From positions 1 to 35,043 of the forward strand of contig JAFUGP010000153.1 in assembly GCA_017469335.1 (NCBI GenBank): a stretch of 35,043 nt of DNA. Direction: 5' to 3'. The notes beneath the pieces are model-generated. The model was not told the DNA's origin. It worked only from the letters and a program-made list of their open reading frames with translations, and made no database searches. Position numbers and translations under genes: made by a program. Of the stretch, positions 8,285 to 16,291 are shown piece after piece. This DNA comes from Succinivibrio sp. (GTDB lineage Bacteria > Pseudomonadota > Gammaproteobacteria > Enterobacterales > Succinivibrionaceae). The stretch's first letter is position 1, and every line of letters begins with the position of its first letter.

Positions 8285-9364
8285 ATGTTGCTGCGTCGTT
8301 CTCTCAGGCTTGCGCGTGTCCTGCGCCGCATCCTGCCACTTGCCTTGTCCGCCTTAGGCTCAGGCTTTGCGCTGAGCGCCCAGGCTCTGCCTGCCGAACG
8401 GCAGGAACTTACGGTCGACGGTTTCTTCTACCACGAGGATGAGGGACACCCTTACGTCGATGAGATAGCCCGGCACTTAGAGCGGCTTACCGCCGGCACC
8501 AACCTCAAAATCAATTTCGTCTTCACCTCGGTGCAGAACCAGGAACAAGAGGTGCTGAACTACCTGAATGCCCAAAAACCTGCGGACGTTCATCCCATCG
8601 TCATCACCCACAACGATGCCAAGGTGGCCGACAACGTCATCAAGTTTGCCGCCGCCCACGATATCCCGGTGGTGTTTTTAATCCGCGAGACCGGACAGGA
8701 AGTCAACAAATACCCCAAGGCCTGGCTGGTGGGGGCCAACCGCCGCAACAGCGCCATCCACCAGGCCGAGATGCTCAGTGCCTATCTCAATGCGCACCCC
8801 AAGTGGGATCGCAACGGCAACGGCAAGCTCGATTACGTGCTCTTAAAGGGTGCCGACGGCGATACGGACACGGTGGTGCGCAGCCGCACCTTCAAGCTTT
8901 CGCTGTCCAAACAGCGCATCGCGGGCAATGTCATCGCCGAGTATTTCTGCGACTGGCGCAACAAAGAGGCCAAAGAAGCCTTGCAGGAACTGTTCAAGAC
9001 AATCTCCCCCGAGCAGGTGGAGGCGGTGATCTGCAACAACGATGCCATGGCCATCGGTGCCCTGGAAGCACTGCAGGAAGCCGGTTACAACTTAGGCACC
9101 GCTTCCCCCTACACTCCGCTGCTGGGCGTGGACGGCGATGAGACGGCGTTGCGCCGCATCAGCGAAGGCAGCATGACCGGCACGGTGCTGCAGGATCCCC
9201 AGCAATTTGCCGAAGTCTCGGTGGCTCTGCTCAAATACCTGCTGCTGGGCTATCGCTTCGCCCCCGAGGAACTGGGGGTGGAATTAGGCAACGATGCCCG
9301 GGTCATCGTCCCTTCCATTCCCATCACCCAAATCGAAGCTCGCAAGCTGATGGGGTCGGAGTAA
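8285..9364 (+). CDS. MglB-like periplasmic sugar-binding protein
   Basis: A 359-residue protein of the galactose-binding branch of periplasmic binding proteins. A basic N-terminus and hydrophobic stretch (about residues 1-36, ending ALSAQALPA) form a signal peptide. The mature part contains DRNGNGKLDYVLLKG near residue 177, which resembles the EF-hand-like calcium loop of MglB. Other landmarks are AVICNNDAMAIGALEALQEAG and LLGVDGDETALRRI. Start at ATG 8285 gives a proper signal peptide; an upstream GTG at 8255 would add ten unlikely residues. It has no adjoining permease or ATPase and is transcribed away from the importer operon, ending at a hairpin. It may share the importer below or serve as a sensor. 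Confidence 0.87.
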   Translation: MLLRRSLRLARVLRRILPLALSALGSGFALSAQALPAERQELTVDGFFYHEDEGHPYVDEIARHLERLTAGTNLKINFVFTSVQNQEQEVLNYLNAQKPADVHPIVITHNDAKVADNVIKFAAAHDIPVVFLIRETGQEVNKYPKAWLVGANRRNSAIHQAEMLSAYLNAHPKWDRNGNGKLDYVLLKGADGDTDTVVRSRTFKLSLSKQRIAGNVIAEYFCDWRNKEAKEALQELFKTISPEQVEAVICNNDAMAIGALEALQEAGYNLGTASPYTPLLGVDGDETALRRISEGSMTGTVLQDPQQFAEVSVALLKYLLLGYRFAPEELGVELGNDARVIVPSIPITQIEARKLMGSE

Positions 9365-9373
9365 GTACCCTCA

Positions 9374-9400
9374 AGTGACTGCCGGGGCAGTCACTGTTTT
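9374..9400 (+). terminator. Rho-independent terminator
   Basis: A near-perfect dyad (9374-9395) of AGTGACTGC and GCAGTCACT with tetraloop CGGG is followed by GTTTT. It sits 9 bases past the stop of the plus-strand binding protein and only 7 bases beyond the stop of the convergent SrfA-like gene, so the hairpin may act in both directions. The T-run is on the plus side only. Confidence 0.75.
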
Positions 9401-9402
9401 GG

Positions 9403-11010
9403 CTATTTGAACAAGTTGATATTGAAGCTGCTCTTTGCGTCGCCGTAGTCACCCTTGCAGCTGGTCTTGCCGTCCTTATCCGGGGCACAGACCACCTTGG
9501 GCATGTCGTAGGTCGAGCCGTCCGGACACTTGGCCTGACCTGAGCCTATCTGCAACGCTCCCGAGGCGATGGAACCCTGAGTGGCTCCCACGCACTTGCT
9601 GCCGTCCGAGCGGGTCACCGTGGCCTGCCCCTGGCCGTTCTTGAAGGAGTAGTCGATGTTGACCGGTTTGCCGGTGGTGGCATCGATAAGCCCCGAGCGT
9701 GAGCGCCACTGTCCGTCCAGCACACTGAGATCGCCTTTTTGCAGCGTCTGATTGTCCAGTTCCAGGGGTTTGACCGCAGCGGAGTTCTGTGCGGCATCCA
9801 AGTCAGGCGGCAGAGGTGCACTGCTCTCCTGAGTCTGCTCATCCGCACCTGCGGCGTCGCTCTTACCTGGATCTGGGTCCTGGGTGTCCTGAGCATTTTG
9901 CTCATCCTGAGCGGAGCTCTTATCTTGTGCATCCTGAGCATCCTCCCCGGCGGCAACAGGCTCATCAGCAGGGAGGGCAGTGCTGCCCTCATCCTGCTCT
10001 GCAGCCCCCTGCGGTACTGCCGCTGCCGCGTCGGGGTCGGCTACCGCCTGCTCGGGCTGCGTCCCGTCAGAGGCTGTCGCATTGACCGCAGGCAGCGTAC
10101 CGTCCACATTCAGGGCACCGTCACGTACCAGTACGGTACCGTCACGCACTGTCAGATCCTTATCGGGAACCTGCACCGGATCCACTAAAGCCTCAGGCAG
10201 CTTGGGCACCGCGCTCTCAGGCACGTTAAGCTCGGTCGTAACCGCAGGTTCCAAGGAGAGCTCACCTAACTTGGGAAAAGCGCCGAAGGCAGGCAGATTC
10301 AAAGGTCTGGCGAAGATGTACCACCACAGGAGGTACATGAGCAGCGGCAGCAGGAGCAATAAAAGCAAAAGCCACAGCCAGCACCATTTGTGTCCGCCCG
10401 CTGTAGCCGCCGCGGCCGTACCTGCGCCGGCCGCCGGGGCGGCGCCCGCGCCGGGTCTGACCTTGAGGTCGCGCAGACAGTCAAAGGGGGAGCCGGTTAA
10501 TTTCTGCCCCTGCCCGATAAAGCCCCAGAAGGTGATGACCGGATGACCGTTGACCAGAAACAGACAGTTGGTATGGGGAAAGTGCACCGCCGGCAGCTTT
10601 TCGTCACTGTGCTCCTCGGTACCGGTCAGGTAGTGGGCAAAGATGAGATCATCGGCAGTCAGAGCCCTTCTTTGCAGATCCTGTCCGAAATCATCCAGAC
10701 GGTTCTCAAAGTCGGTCAGCTCGGCTAAGGCCTGTTCCTTTTCCTGGGCGCTGGCGGCGTCCCAGCGCACGATATTGAAACGGCCGCCGGCCTGATCTGC
10801 ATCAACTCTGACATACCAGTCCACATAATCGCCGGCGTCGTTGAAACTGGGCTCGGCGAGCATGGCGGCATAGCGCTCACCCAGCCTGGGCGCGTTGCGC
10901 ACCGCGTTGCGGAAGGCCTCGGCGTTCTTCCATACCGGAATGCCGTCCTTGCCGATGGGAGTGTAATTTTTAAGTGAACCGCCGTTGAGCCGGCTGGACT
11001 GTGCAACCAT
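9403..11010 (-). CDS. srfA: SrfA family protein
   Basis: A 535-residue single-pass membrane protein. The N-terminal roughly 180 residues contain features I recall from the SrfA family: YTPIGKDGIPVW near residue 16, DYVDWYVRVD near 61 and HPVITFWGF near 156. A proline/alanine/glycine linker leads to a leucine-rich membrane span at about 209-233 (LWLLLLLLLLPLLMYLLWW). The following region is acidic and rich in Ala, Gln, Asp and Pro. The last roughly 100 residues form a compact domain beginning LDGQWRSRSGLID and containing several cysteines. The N-domain should be cytosolic and the Cys-containing end periplasmic. It is last in the operon, 18 bases after the vWA gene; CAGGAG precedes its ATG. Function in any organism is unsettled. 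The SrfA name rests on remembered family motifs. Confidence 0.72.
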   Translation of the reverse strand: MVAQSSRLNGGSLKNYTPIGKDGIPVWKNAEAFRNAVRNAPRLGERYAAMLAEPSFNDAGDYVDWYVRVDADQAGGRFNIVRWDAASAQEKEQALAELTDFENRLDDFGQDLQRRALTADDLIFAHYLTGTEEHSDEKLPAVHFPHTNCLFLVNGHPVITFWGFIGQGQKLTGSPFDCLRDLKVRPGAGAAPAAGAGTAAAATAGGHKWCWLWLLLLLLLLPLLMYLLWWYIFARPLNLPAFGAFPKLGELSLEPAVTTELNVPESAVPKLPEALVDPVQVPDKDLTVRDGTVLVRDGALNVDGTLPAVNATASDGTQPEQAVADPDAAAAVPQGAAEQDEGSTALPADEPVAAGEDAQDAQDKSSAQDEQNAQDTQDPDPGKSDAAGADEQTQESSAPLPPDLDAAQNSAAVKPLELDNQTLQKGDLSVLDGQWRSRSGLIDATTGKPVNIDYSFKNGQGQATVTRSDGSKCVGATQGSIASGALQIGSGQAKCPDGSTYDMPKVVCAPDKDGKTSCKGDYGDAKSSFNINLFK

Positions 11011-11028
11011 AACTTATGCTCCTGAGGA

Positions 11029-12687
11029 TTAATCCTTGCAGACTTTCTTGAACTCTGCCCCCGAAGCCTGCAGCTGAGCGTTGATCTGTGCGGCGCTGCT
11101 GGGGCTGTACACCTTACCGCCGGTAACCCGCGCCACGCAGGCGGCCTTCTGGGCGTCACGGCCGATAAGTATGGTGTTGATCTTAAGCTTGGGCTTGCGC
11201 TTGTGAATGGCGCTGGCCACCTGACAGATATCCATCTTGGCCGTCAACGGACAGGTATCCTCACCGTCGGAGATCAGAATGCCCACGGCCTCGGCATTGA
11301 CCCCGTCCACCATATTGGCCATCTTGGTGAGGGCATCCACCAGCGGGGTGCGCCCGTCATAACGCATGGGATCGATCCCCTTGATCTGCTGTTTGAGGGC
11401 AGAGCGCTGCGTGCCGGTGTAAAAACCCCGGTTTTTGGCCGCCGAGCAGCCGTTGATCTCCACCAAGCCTATCTGCACATTCTTGTCGATGTTGTCCACC
11501 AGGGTACTGGCCGCCTGGGTGGCCGCGCTCAGGCGGCTGGTACCCACGTCGCGCAGCAGCATGGACTGCGAGCCGTCAAAGGCGATGACCATCTTGGGCA
11601 GTTTGCCCTGCTGTTTTAAGGTGGTGCACTTGGGCAGAGCCTTGCCGCCGCTGTCCTTAGCAGTGCTCTTTTCCTGGGCGCTCGGCGTTTTGGTCTCGCT
11701 TTTTTTGCTCTGTTCGCTCTGCTTGCTTTGCGCCTGGGCCTTTTGTTGCTCCTCCTGGGCCGCTTTAAGCCGCGCCGCCTCTTCTTCGGCCTTACGCTTC
11801 TCCTCCTCCAAAGCCGCCAGCCTAGCTGCGGCCTCCTCCTCGGCTTTGCGCTTCTCCTCCTCCAAAGCCGCCAGTTTGGCCGCCGCTTCCTCCTCGGCCT
11901 TTAATCTGGCCTCTTCCTCAGCCTTGAGCCTCTCTTCCTCCTCAGCCTTGAGGCGCTCGGCCTCCTCCTCTGCCTTCACCCGCTCCTGCACTTCTAAGTC
12001 GGCCAGCATGGCATCAACCTTATGCTGGATCTCATTTAACAGCTGCTGCTGTTCGCCCGTGTCAGGCTTAAACCAGCTGATGATGCCGGCACGGTCCAGG
12101 AAATTGCGCCAGGCATTGCCCAGCGTACCCTCGGCAGGCCACGGTCGCAGGCAGAACCACCACAGCAGCAACAATCCCACCAGCAGCAGCAACAGCCACA
12201 AAAGCGGCCACAGACAACCGCGGCCCCGCGCAGGCGGTGCGTCAGGTACGGCGGCGGCCTGATGTTCCTGCTCTTCCTCTTTGGTGATGTAAGGCAGATA
12301 AACCGGAGCCACCTCATCAAAGAGCACCACATGTCCGCCCTGCTCCAAAAGACGTATGTACGCCTCGCGGCTTTGCATAAGACGGGGACTGGCGCTGAAA
12401 TCTCCCTCCTTAAGAGAGGAGAGCAGCTCGGCCTTCTGCCGCTCAAAGGAGGTATGAGCGCGCTCGTAGGACTCAAGAGTCTCGCCGCGGCTCAGCTCAT
12501 GCATGGCCCCGTCGCGCTCGGTGTAGAAATTGACATACTCACCGTCTTCCTGCGTGGTGGCGGTCAGCGCGGCGCACTCAGGCGAGAGGCGCTGACGCAG
12601 TTCCTGCTCCCACAGAGCGGCATCGCGCACGAAAAGAGCGGAGTCCTCGGACAAGGTGCTCTTGAGAATTCTTTTAATTCTGATCAT
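11029..12687 (-). CDS. Membrane-anchored vWA protein with long helical rod and SrfA-like N-domain
   Basis: A 552-residue protein. Residues 1-150 resemble the SrfA N-domain (GEYVNFYTERDG, then GHVVLFDEVAPVYLP). A span lies at about 158-179 (PLLWLLLLLVGLLLLWW) after a PPARGRG stretch. About 120 residues of charged coiled coil follow (KAEEE and LAALEEEKRKAEEE repeats). A C-terminal von Willebrand A domain runs from about 365, with the metal-binding DGSQS motif near 371-375 and later ISDGED. Two cysteine-bearing segments near the end suggest a periplasmic, oxidised domain. Start at ATG 12687 is chosen because AGGAG lies 7 bases upstream and the overlap with the preceding gene is then 14 bases; a longer frame would overlap by 95. 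Its layout recalls TolA: anchor, rod and terminal binding domain. Confidence 0.8.
   Translation of the reverse strand: MIRIKRILKSTLSEDSALFVRDAALWEQELRQRLSPECAALTATTQEDGEYVNFYTERDGAMHELSRGETLESYERAHTSFERQKAELLSSLKEGDFSASPRLMQSREAYIRLLEQGGHVVLFDEVAPVYLPYITKEEEQEHQAAAVPDAPPARGRGCLWPLLWLLLLLVGLLLLWWFCLRPWPAEGTLGNAWRNFLDRAGIISWFKPDTGEQQQLLNEIQHKVDAMLADLEVQERVKAEEEAERLKAEEEERLKAEEEARLKAEEEAAAKLAALEEEKRKAEEEAAARLAALEEEKRKAEEEAARLKAAQEEQQKAQAQSKQSEQSKKSETKTPSAQEKSTAKDSGGKALPKCTTLKQQGKLPKMVIAFDGSQSMLLRDVGTSRLSAATQAASTLVDNIDKNVQIGLVEINGCSAAKNRGFYTGTQRSALKQQIKGIDPMRYDGRTPLVDALTKMANMVDGVNAEAVGILISDGEDTCPLTAKMDICQVASAIHKRKPKLKINTILIGRDAQKAACVARVTGGKVYSPSSAAQINAQLQASGAEFKKVCKD
11764..11976 (-). repeat. In-frame tandem repeats encoding the charged coiled coil
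   Basis: The DNA encodes two 18-residue (54-base) copies of LAALEEEKRKAEEEAA(A)R, with matching segments at 11795 and 11849. Several 7- to 8-residue RLKAEEE units lie on the N-terminal side. The copies are close but not identical, with synonymous differences. Slippage could change the rod length between strains. Confidence 0.8.
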
Positions 12688-14326
12688 GAGAGTGCTCCTG
12701 CACGGCAAGCTGACATTGCCCGGCCAGTACCGAGAGCGACTCGGCGCCGGAGGGAGTGGTCGGATCAAAGCCCTTCACATGGTTATAGAACATCAAGGCG
12801 CCCTCCCCCAGACCGGGTACGGCCGCCACGGCACTTAAGGCCGCCTGATGATAGCGGCGGATATGACTCTGAGCCTGGGGCGCAGCGTAGCGCCTGAGCA
12901 GTTCAAGATAACTCTGCCGCAATTTGTCCTGAGCGGCGGTACTCTCCCTGAGCGCGGCGTTGTGTTCATTGGAGAGATCGCAGTACCGAGGATTGTCCCG
13001 GCACAGCTGCACAAAGCGCAACGCCTCCTTGTTTTCCCTCTCCAGCCTCAGCTCGCCCATCCCCAACTCCCGGCACAGATAGGCGCCCTGACTTAAGATG
13101 CCCGTCACGGCCTGCAGGCGGGAGTCCTCCAAGTCGTTCATGGCCTGTACCAGCTCATCCTTGGTCTGACCGAGCTCCTGATCGAGCATCTCCACCCGGC
13201 CCTGCAAGCCCTGGTTGTAGAGGTTGAGCTCGGCCTTCTGGTTGAGCATGCTGCGATGCTCCACGGCAAAGCTACGGCTCATCTCCTCGTTTAAGGCGAT
13301 GAGATCGTCGACCATGCTGAACAAATTGGGTTCGGCACTGCTATCAGGCGCCGCATCAGGATCGCGGTGCGGGGCGGGGATCTGACCTAGCTCGGCGTTC
13401 AGCTCCCTGAGTTCCTGCGGATCGGCCCCCACCAGCGCTCCCAGCACCAGCCTCACCCCCAGATTGGGGGCGCGATTCTCTTCGGCGCCGACAAAATAGG
13501 GTTTCTCTACCCGGTAGGCCGCACTGAGCTCGCTCTCGGGGGTCAGATAGGAGCCGCCGCGGGCGATAAACCCGCCGCTCTGTCCGTGCAGGCGCCTGGA
13601 GCGCACCGCCCTATAGGGCTCCAAGATCATCTCCTCGACATTGCCAAGCATATCGTACAGCCCCAGCGCATTGGGTTTTAACAGTCCTACCCGGTGGGCC
13701 TTACCGGCCGCGCTCTGAGTACCCTGACACCAGGCCTGCTCCCGCAGCCGCTCCGGATTCGCCGCGCCGCGGCCCGGGTTGCTCAGACCGCCGTGGGCGG
13801 CGTACTCCCACTCGCTGTCGGTGGGCAGACGGGCAAACAGACGCTGGGTGCCGCGGCGCGGGGCATCGGCAGAGCGTTGCAGATAAAGTGAGTAGCGCCG
13901 GGTAAGATCTACGGCCTCAAACCAGGAGAGCGAGACCGCCGGCAGCAGCATCTGCTCGTCGGGCAGCGGACAGCGCTGCGTCATAAGAGCCTGACGCTGC
14001 CCCTCGGTCAGCTCGTATTTGGCCATGAGATAATACAGGCCGCGTTCATCCTGCAGCGCGCCCTGAATAAAGCTCTGATGCAGGCTCTGCGCCAGCCCTG
14101 CCGCGCCCTTGTCCTCGTCCTCCCGCCCGGCCATGAAGATTTTATCTGACAGACGCTGCCGCCCCGGAGAGGTATAGATTTTGCGGAAGGCCATGACACA
14201 GCCGCCGGGCATGGAGACCAACACATCGTCCTCCAAGGGGGCGGGGTTATAGGAGAGCGGCTCGGCGCAGACTCCCGTGGCTGTCAGCAGCAGCGCAGCC
14301 CAGAACGCCTGGAGCACCCCACGCAT
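12674..14326 (-). CDS. Exported FGE-sulfatase-fold (SUMF1/EgtB-like) protein with coiled-coil tail
   Basis: A 550-residue secreted protein. Residues 1-21 form a signal peptide (LQAFWAALLLTATGVCA). The FGE-sulfatase fold spans roughly residues 30-290, with FARLPTDSEWEYAAHGG near 167, GLYDMLGNVEEM near 222, ARGGSYLTPESE near 255 and a final LGVRLVLG. The paired cysteines that catalyse formylglycine formation in true FGE are not seen near the RGGSY or LGVR segments, and no sulfatase is nearby. A structural or ligand-binding role is therefore more likely. The C-terminal half is helical, with a coiled coil around residues 320-400. It begins 1 base after the permease stop and overlaps the next gene by 14 bases, indicating coupling. 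Confidence 0.8.
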   Translation of the reverse strand: MRGVLQAFWAALLLTATGVCAEPLSYNPAPLEDDVLVSMPGGCVMAFRKIYTSPGRQRLSDKIFMAGREDEDKGAAGLAQSLHQSFIQGALQDERGLYYLMAKYELTEGQRQALMTQRCPLPDEQMLLPAVSLSWFEAVDLTRRYSLYLQRSADAPRRGTQRLFARLPTDSEWEYAAHGGLSNPGRGAANPERLREQAWCQGTQSAAGKAHRVGLLKPNALGLYDMLGNVEEMILEPYRAVRSRRLHGQSGGFIARGGSYLTPESELSAAYRVEKPYFVGAEENRAPNLGVRLVLGALVGADPQELRELNAELGQIPAPHRDPDAAPDSSAEPNLFSMVDDLIALNEEMSRSFAVEHRSMLNQKAELNLYNQGLQGRVEMLDQELGQTKDELVQAMNDLEDSRLQAVTGILSQGAYLCRELGMGELRLERENKEALRFVQLCRDNPRYCDLSNEHNAALRESTAAQDKLRQSYLELLRRYAAPQAQSHIRRYHQAALSAVAAVPGLGEGALMFYNHVKGFDPTTPSGAESLSVLAGQCQLAVQEHSHDQN

Positions 14327-14327
14327 G

Positions 14328-15521
14328 CTAGGACTCCCTCAGCACCGCGGCCACCTTAAGACGCCGCACCTGGAAGACCGCGCAGGCCAGGGCGATGAGC
14401 GCACAGATGCCCACGGTCGCTGCGAGGGCGAGCAAAAGGTGCCAGAAGGTCAGAGTGCTGGCCACCTGATCGCCCTGGAGATTGGCGGCAAACACCCAAT
14501 TGAAGGCCCAGCCGGCCGTAAGATACAGCGCAAGCGAGATGGCATAGGCAAAAAACCCCAGCAGGCTGTATTCAAGCAGAATTAGGGCATAGATCTGCGC
14601 GGTGGACAGACCGGTGAGATTTAACAGTGCCAGATCGAGCCTGCGGCGGGTGAGATTGCTGAAAATAAGACCGCCCAGCGCCACCAGTCCACCTGAGGCG
14701 GACAAGATTGCCACGGTCCAGAACACCGTGGAAAGCACCCGGCCTATCGCCTTGATGCCCTCGATGTCGGAGAGTTTGTCGGAGATATTGTAATGCTCGC
14801 GCAGCATCAACGAGAGCGGCGGCACGTCCTCCAGGCTTTTGGCGTACAACCGCACTTTCGAGAAGGTGCGGGGGGTGGGATTGAGCTTTTCCCCCGCGCC
14901 CAAAGGCGGCGGATCAAAGCCGTCGCGGTAATCCTCCATGGCCACCAGGATACTCTGCGGCAAATACAGCTGCAGACGGCTGACATAGGCCGCACCCAAA
15001 ATACCGTGCACCGTAAGCTCGGTACTGGCCACCTGTCTGACCCCGCCTAACTGGCGCGACACGGCCAATTTGAGTGTATCCCCGACTTTAAGCCCCAGTT
15101 CCTTTGCAAGCTGCGCGCTGACGTACGACCCGTCTGTGCCCAAATCATACTCAAGTCCCGACCAGCGCACCACCGGATCGCCCTCAGCTGAGGGCACCGC
15201 CTCCACCGCGCTGCGGGCTTTGCCCTGAAAGCTCACATCACAGGTAACGCTCAAAGAGCGGGTCACCCCGATGGCAAAGTCCACGTGCTCATTGTGCCGC
15301 AATGACTCGACGAAGTCGGGTTTTAAGCTGTAACCGGTGAGCATTTTGATCTCAAGATTGAGGGGATTGGCGGACAGCTCATGCTCTAAGTTGGTCAGAA
15401 TACCGTAGCGCAGCGAAAACAGCAGCATGAGCGGGGCGACTACCGCCACCATGCCGGCAACGATGCAGAAATTGACCAATCGGCCAAAGAGCAGATCGGC
15501 TTTAGCCAGGCGGAAAATCAT
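14328..15521 (-). CDS. FtsX-type ABC transporter permease (MacB/LolC-like)
   Basis: A 397-residue inner-membrane protein with the FtsX layout. One span lies near residues 18-40, then a periplasmic domain of about 220 residues, then three spans at the end (about 270-290, 310-335 and 360-385). The cytosolic loop TRRRLDLALLNLTGLSTAQI is the usual coupling segment of FtsX permeases. Its ATG overlaps the ATPase stop in ATGA, so the two are translationally coupled. Such pairs generally move lipids, lipoproteins or peptides or transmit force through the membrane, rather than importing solutes. Here the periplasmic domain may act on the neighbouring vWA or FGE proteins; that is inference. Confidence 0.85.
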   Translation of the reverse strand: MIFRLAKADLLFGRLVNFCIVAGMVAVVAPLMLLFSLRYGILTNLEHELSANPLNLEIKMLTGYSLKPDFVESLRHNEHVDFAIGVTRSLSVTCDVSFQGKARSAVEAVPSAEGDPVVRWSGLEYDLGTDGSYVSAQLAKELGLKVGDTLKLAVSRQLGGVRQVASTELTVHGILGAAYVSRLQLYLPQSILVAMEDYRDGFDPPPLGAGEKLNPTPRTFSKVRLYAKSLEDVPPLSLMLREHYNISDKLSDIEGIKAIGRVLSTVFWTVAILSASGGLVALGGLIFSNLTRRRLDLALLNLTGLSTAQIYALILLEYSLLGFFAYAISLALYLTAGWAFNWVFAANLQGDQVASTLTFWHLLLALAATVGICALIALACAVFQVRRLKVAAVLRES

Positions 15522-16291
15522 GCCGCCCCCAGGGTGGCACTCACCGGCTCAAACAGGCTCAGCCCGCGTCCCGAGCGCGGACTCAGCGAGATCCGCTCAA
15601 TACCCAGCTCGTCTACCAAGGCGGTGTCATGAGTGACGATGAGGGCGGCGACCCCCCGGCCTGAGGCTGCCTGTTTGATGGCGGCAAACAGGTGGTGGGC
15701 ATTGTCCTGATCGAGCGCAGAGGTAGGTTCGTCGATGAGCAGCAGCGCAGGCTGATGAGCCATGGCCTTTAAGAACACCGCCCGCTGACGCTGCCCGATG
15801 GAAAGAGCGGCGGGTTTCTTATTGAGCAAATCGGCAATACCCAAAGTCTCGCTCAGCCCCTCACTGGCCTCCTGCAGGGGAGCGCGCTCGCCGCCTGCGC
15901 CCAGGCTCTGTCGCTGTTTGAGGCTCAAATCTATCTGCAGCGCGATGTTTTCTTTTATGCTCAGAAAAGGCAGCAGGCCGCCGGTCTGCGGCATGTAACC
16001 TAAAAAAGCCGCCCGCCACTGCCAGCGCTCTTGCTTGGTCAGTGAAGCTATCTCCCGGCCTAACAGCAAAAACTCCCCATCGGGTCTGCCCCGGTCTCTT
16101 CCGAGGAAAAAACCCTCCCGGATCAGGCCGATGCACTCCAAGAGCGTGGACTTGCCGGTGCCGGAGGTGCCGGTCAGGGCCCGCACCTGCCCACGCTCTA
16201 AGGTAAGCGCACTTAAGCGTACCGTCAGATCGCCTGCGCCCTCACCGTAGCGGTAGGAGAGATTACGCGCCGTGAGCACCGTCTCGGGCAT
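15518..16291 (-). CDS. ABC transporter ATP-binding protein (LolD/MacB type)
   Basis: A 257-residue ATPase. Walker A GTSGTGKST lies at about 41-49, the signature LSIGQRQR near 163, Walker B LLLIDEPTSALD near 180 and the switch histidine in IVTHD. The Q-loop region reads GYMPQTGGLLPF. The sequence fits the MacB/LolD/FtsE group. Its start overlaps the vWA stop by one base (TGATG), and its stop overlaps the permease start by four. The signature has Ile-Gly rather than the usual Ser-Gly-Gly, a mild deviation. Cytosolic, bound to the permease. Confidence 0.9.
   Translation of the reverse strand: MPETVLTARNLSYRYGEGAGDLTVRLSALTLERGQVRALTGTSGTGKSTLLECIGLIREGFFLGRDRGRPDGEFLLLGREIASLTKQERWQWRAAFLGYMPQTGGLLPFLSIKENIALQIDLSLKQRQSLGAGGERAPLQEASEGLSETLGIADLLNKKPAALSIGQRQRAVFLKAMAHQPALLLIDEPTSALDQDNAHHLFAAIKQAASGRGVAALIVTHDTALVDELGIERISLSPRSGRGLSLFEPVSATLGAA

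Noticed and set aside
11764-11976. KAEEE repeats taken as a true tolA gene
   Set aside because: The C-terminal domain is clearly vWA and the N-terminus is SrfA-like; only the rod resembles TolA.
9435-12897. Many long plus-strand frames across the Srf genes
   Set aside because: They are GC-rich antisense shadows of the minus-strand genes, with biased composition and no ribosome sites or domains.
12674-14326. Sulfatase-activating enzyme
   Set aside because: No sulfatase in the window and the catalytic cysteine pair is not seen.
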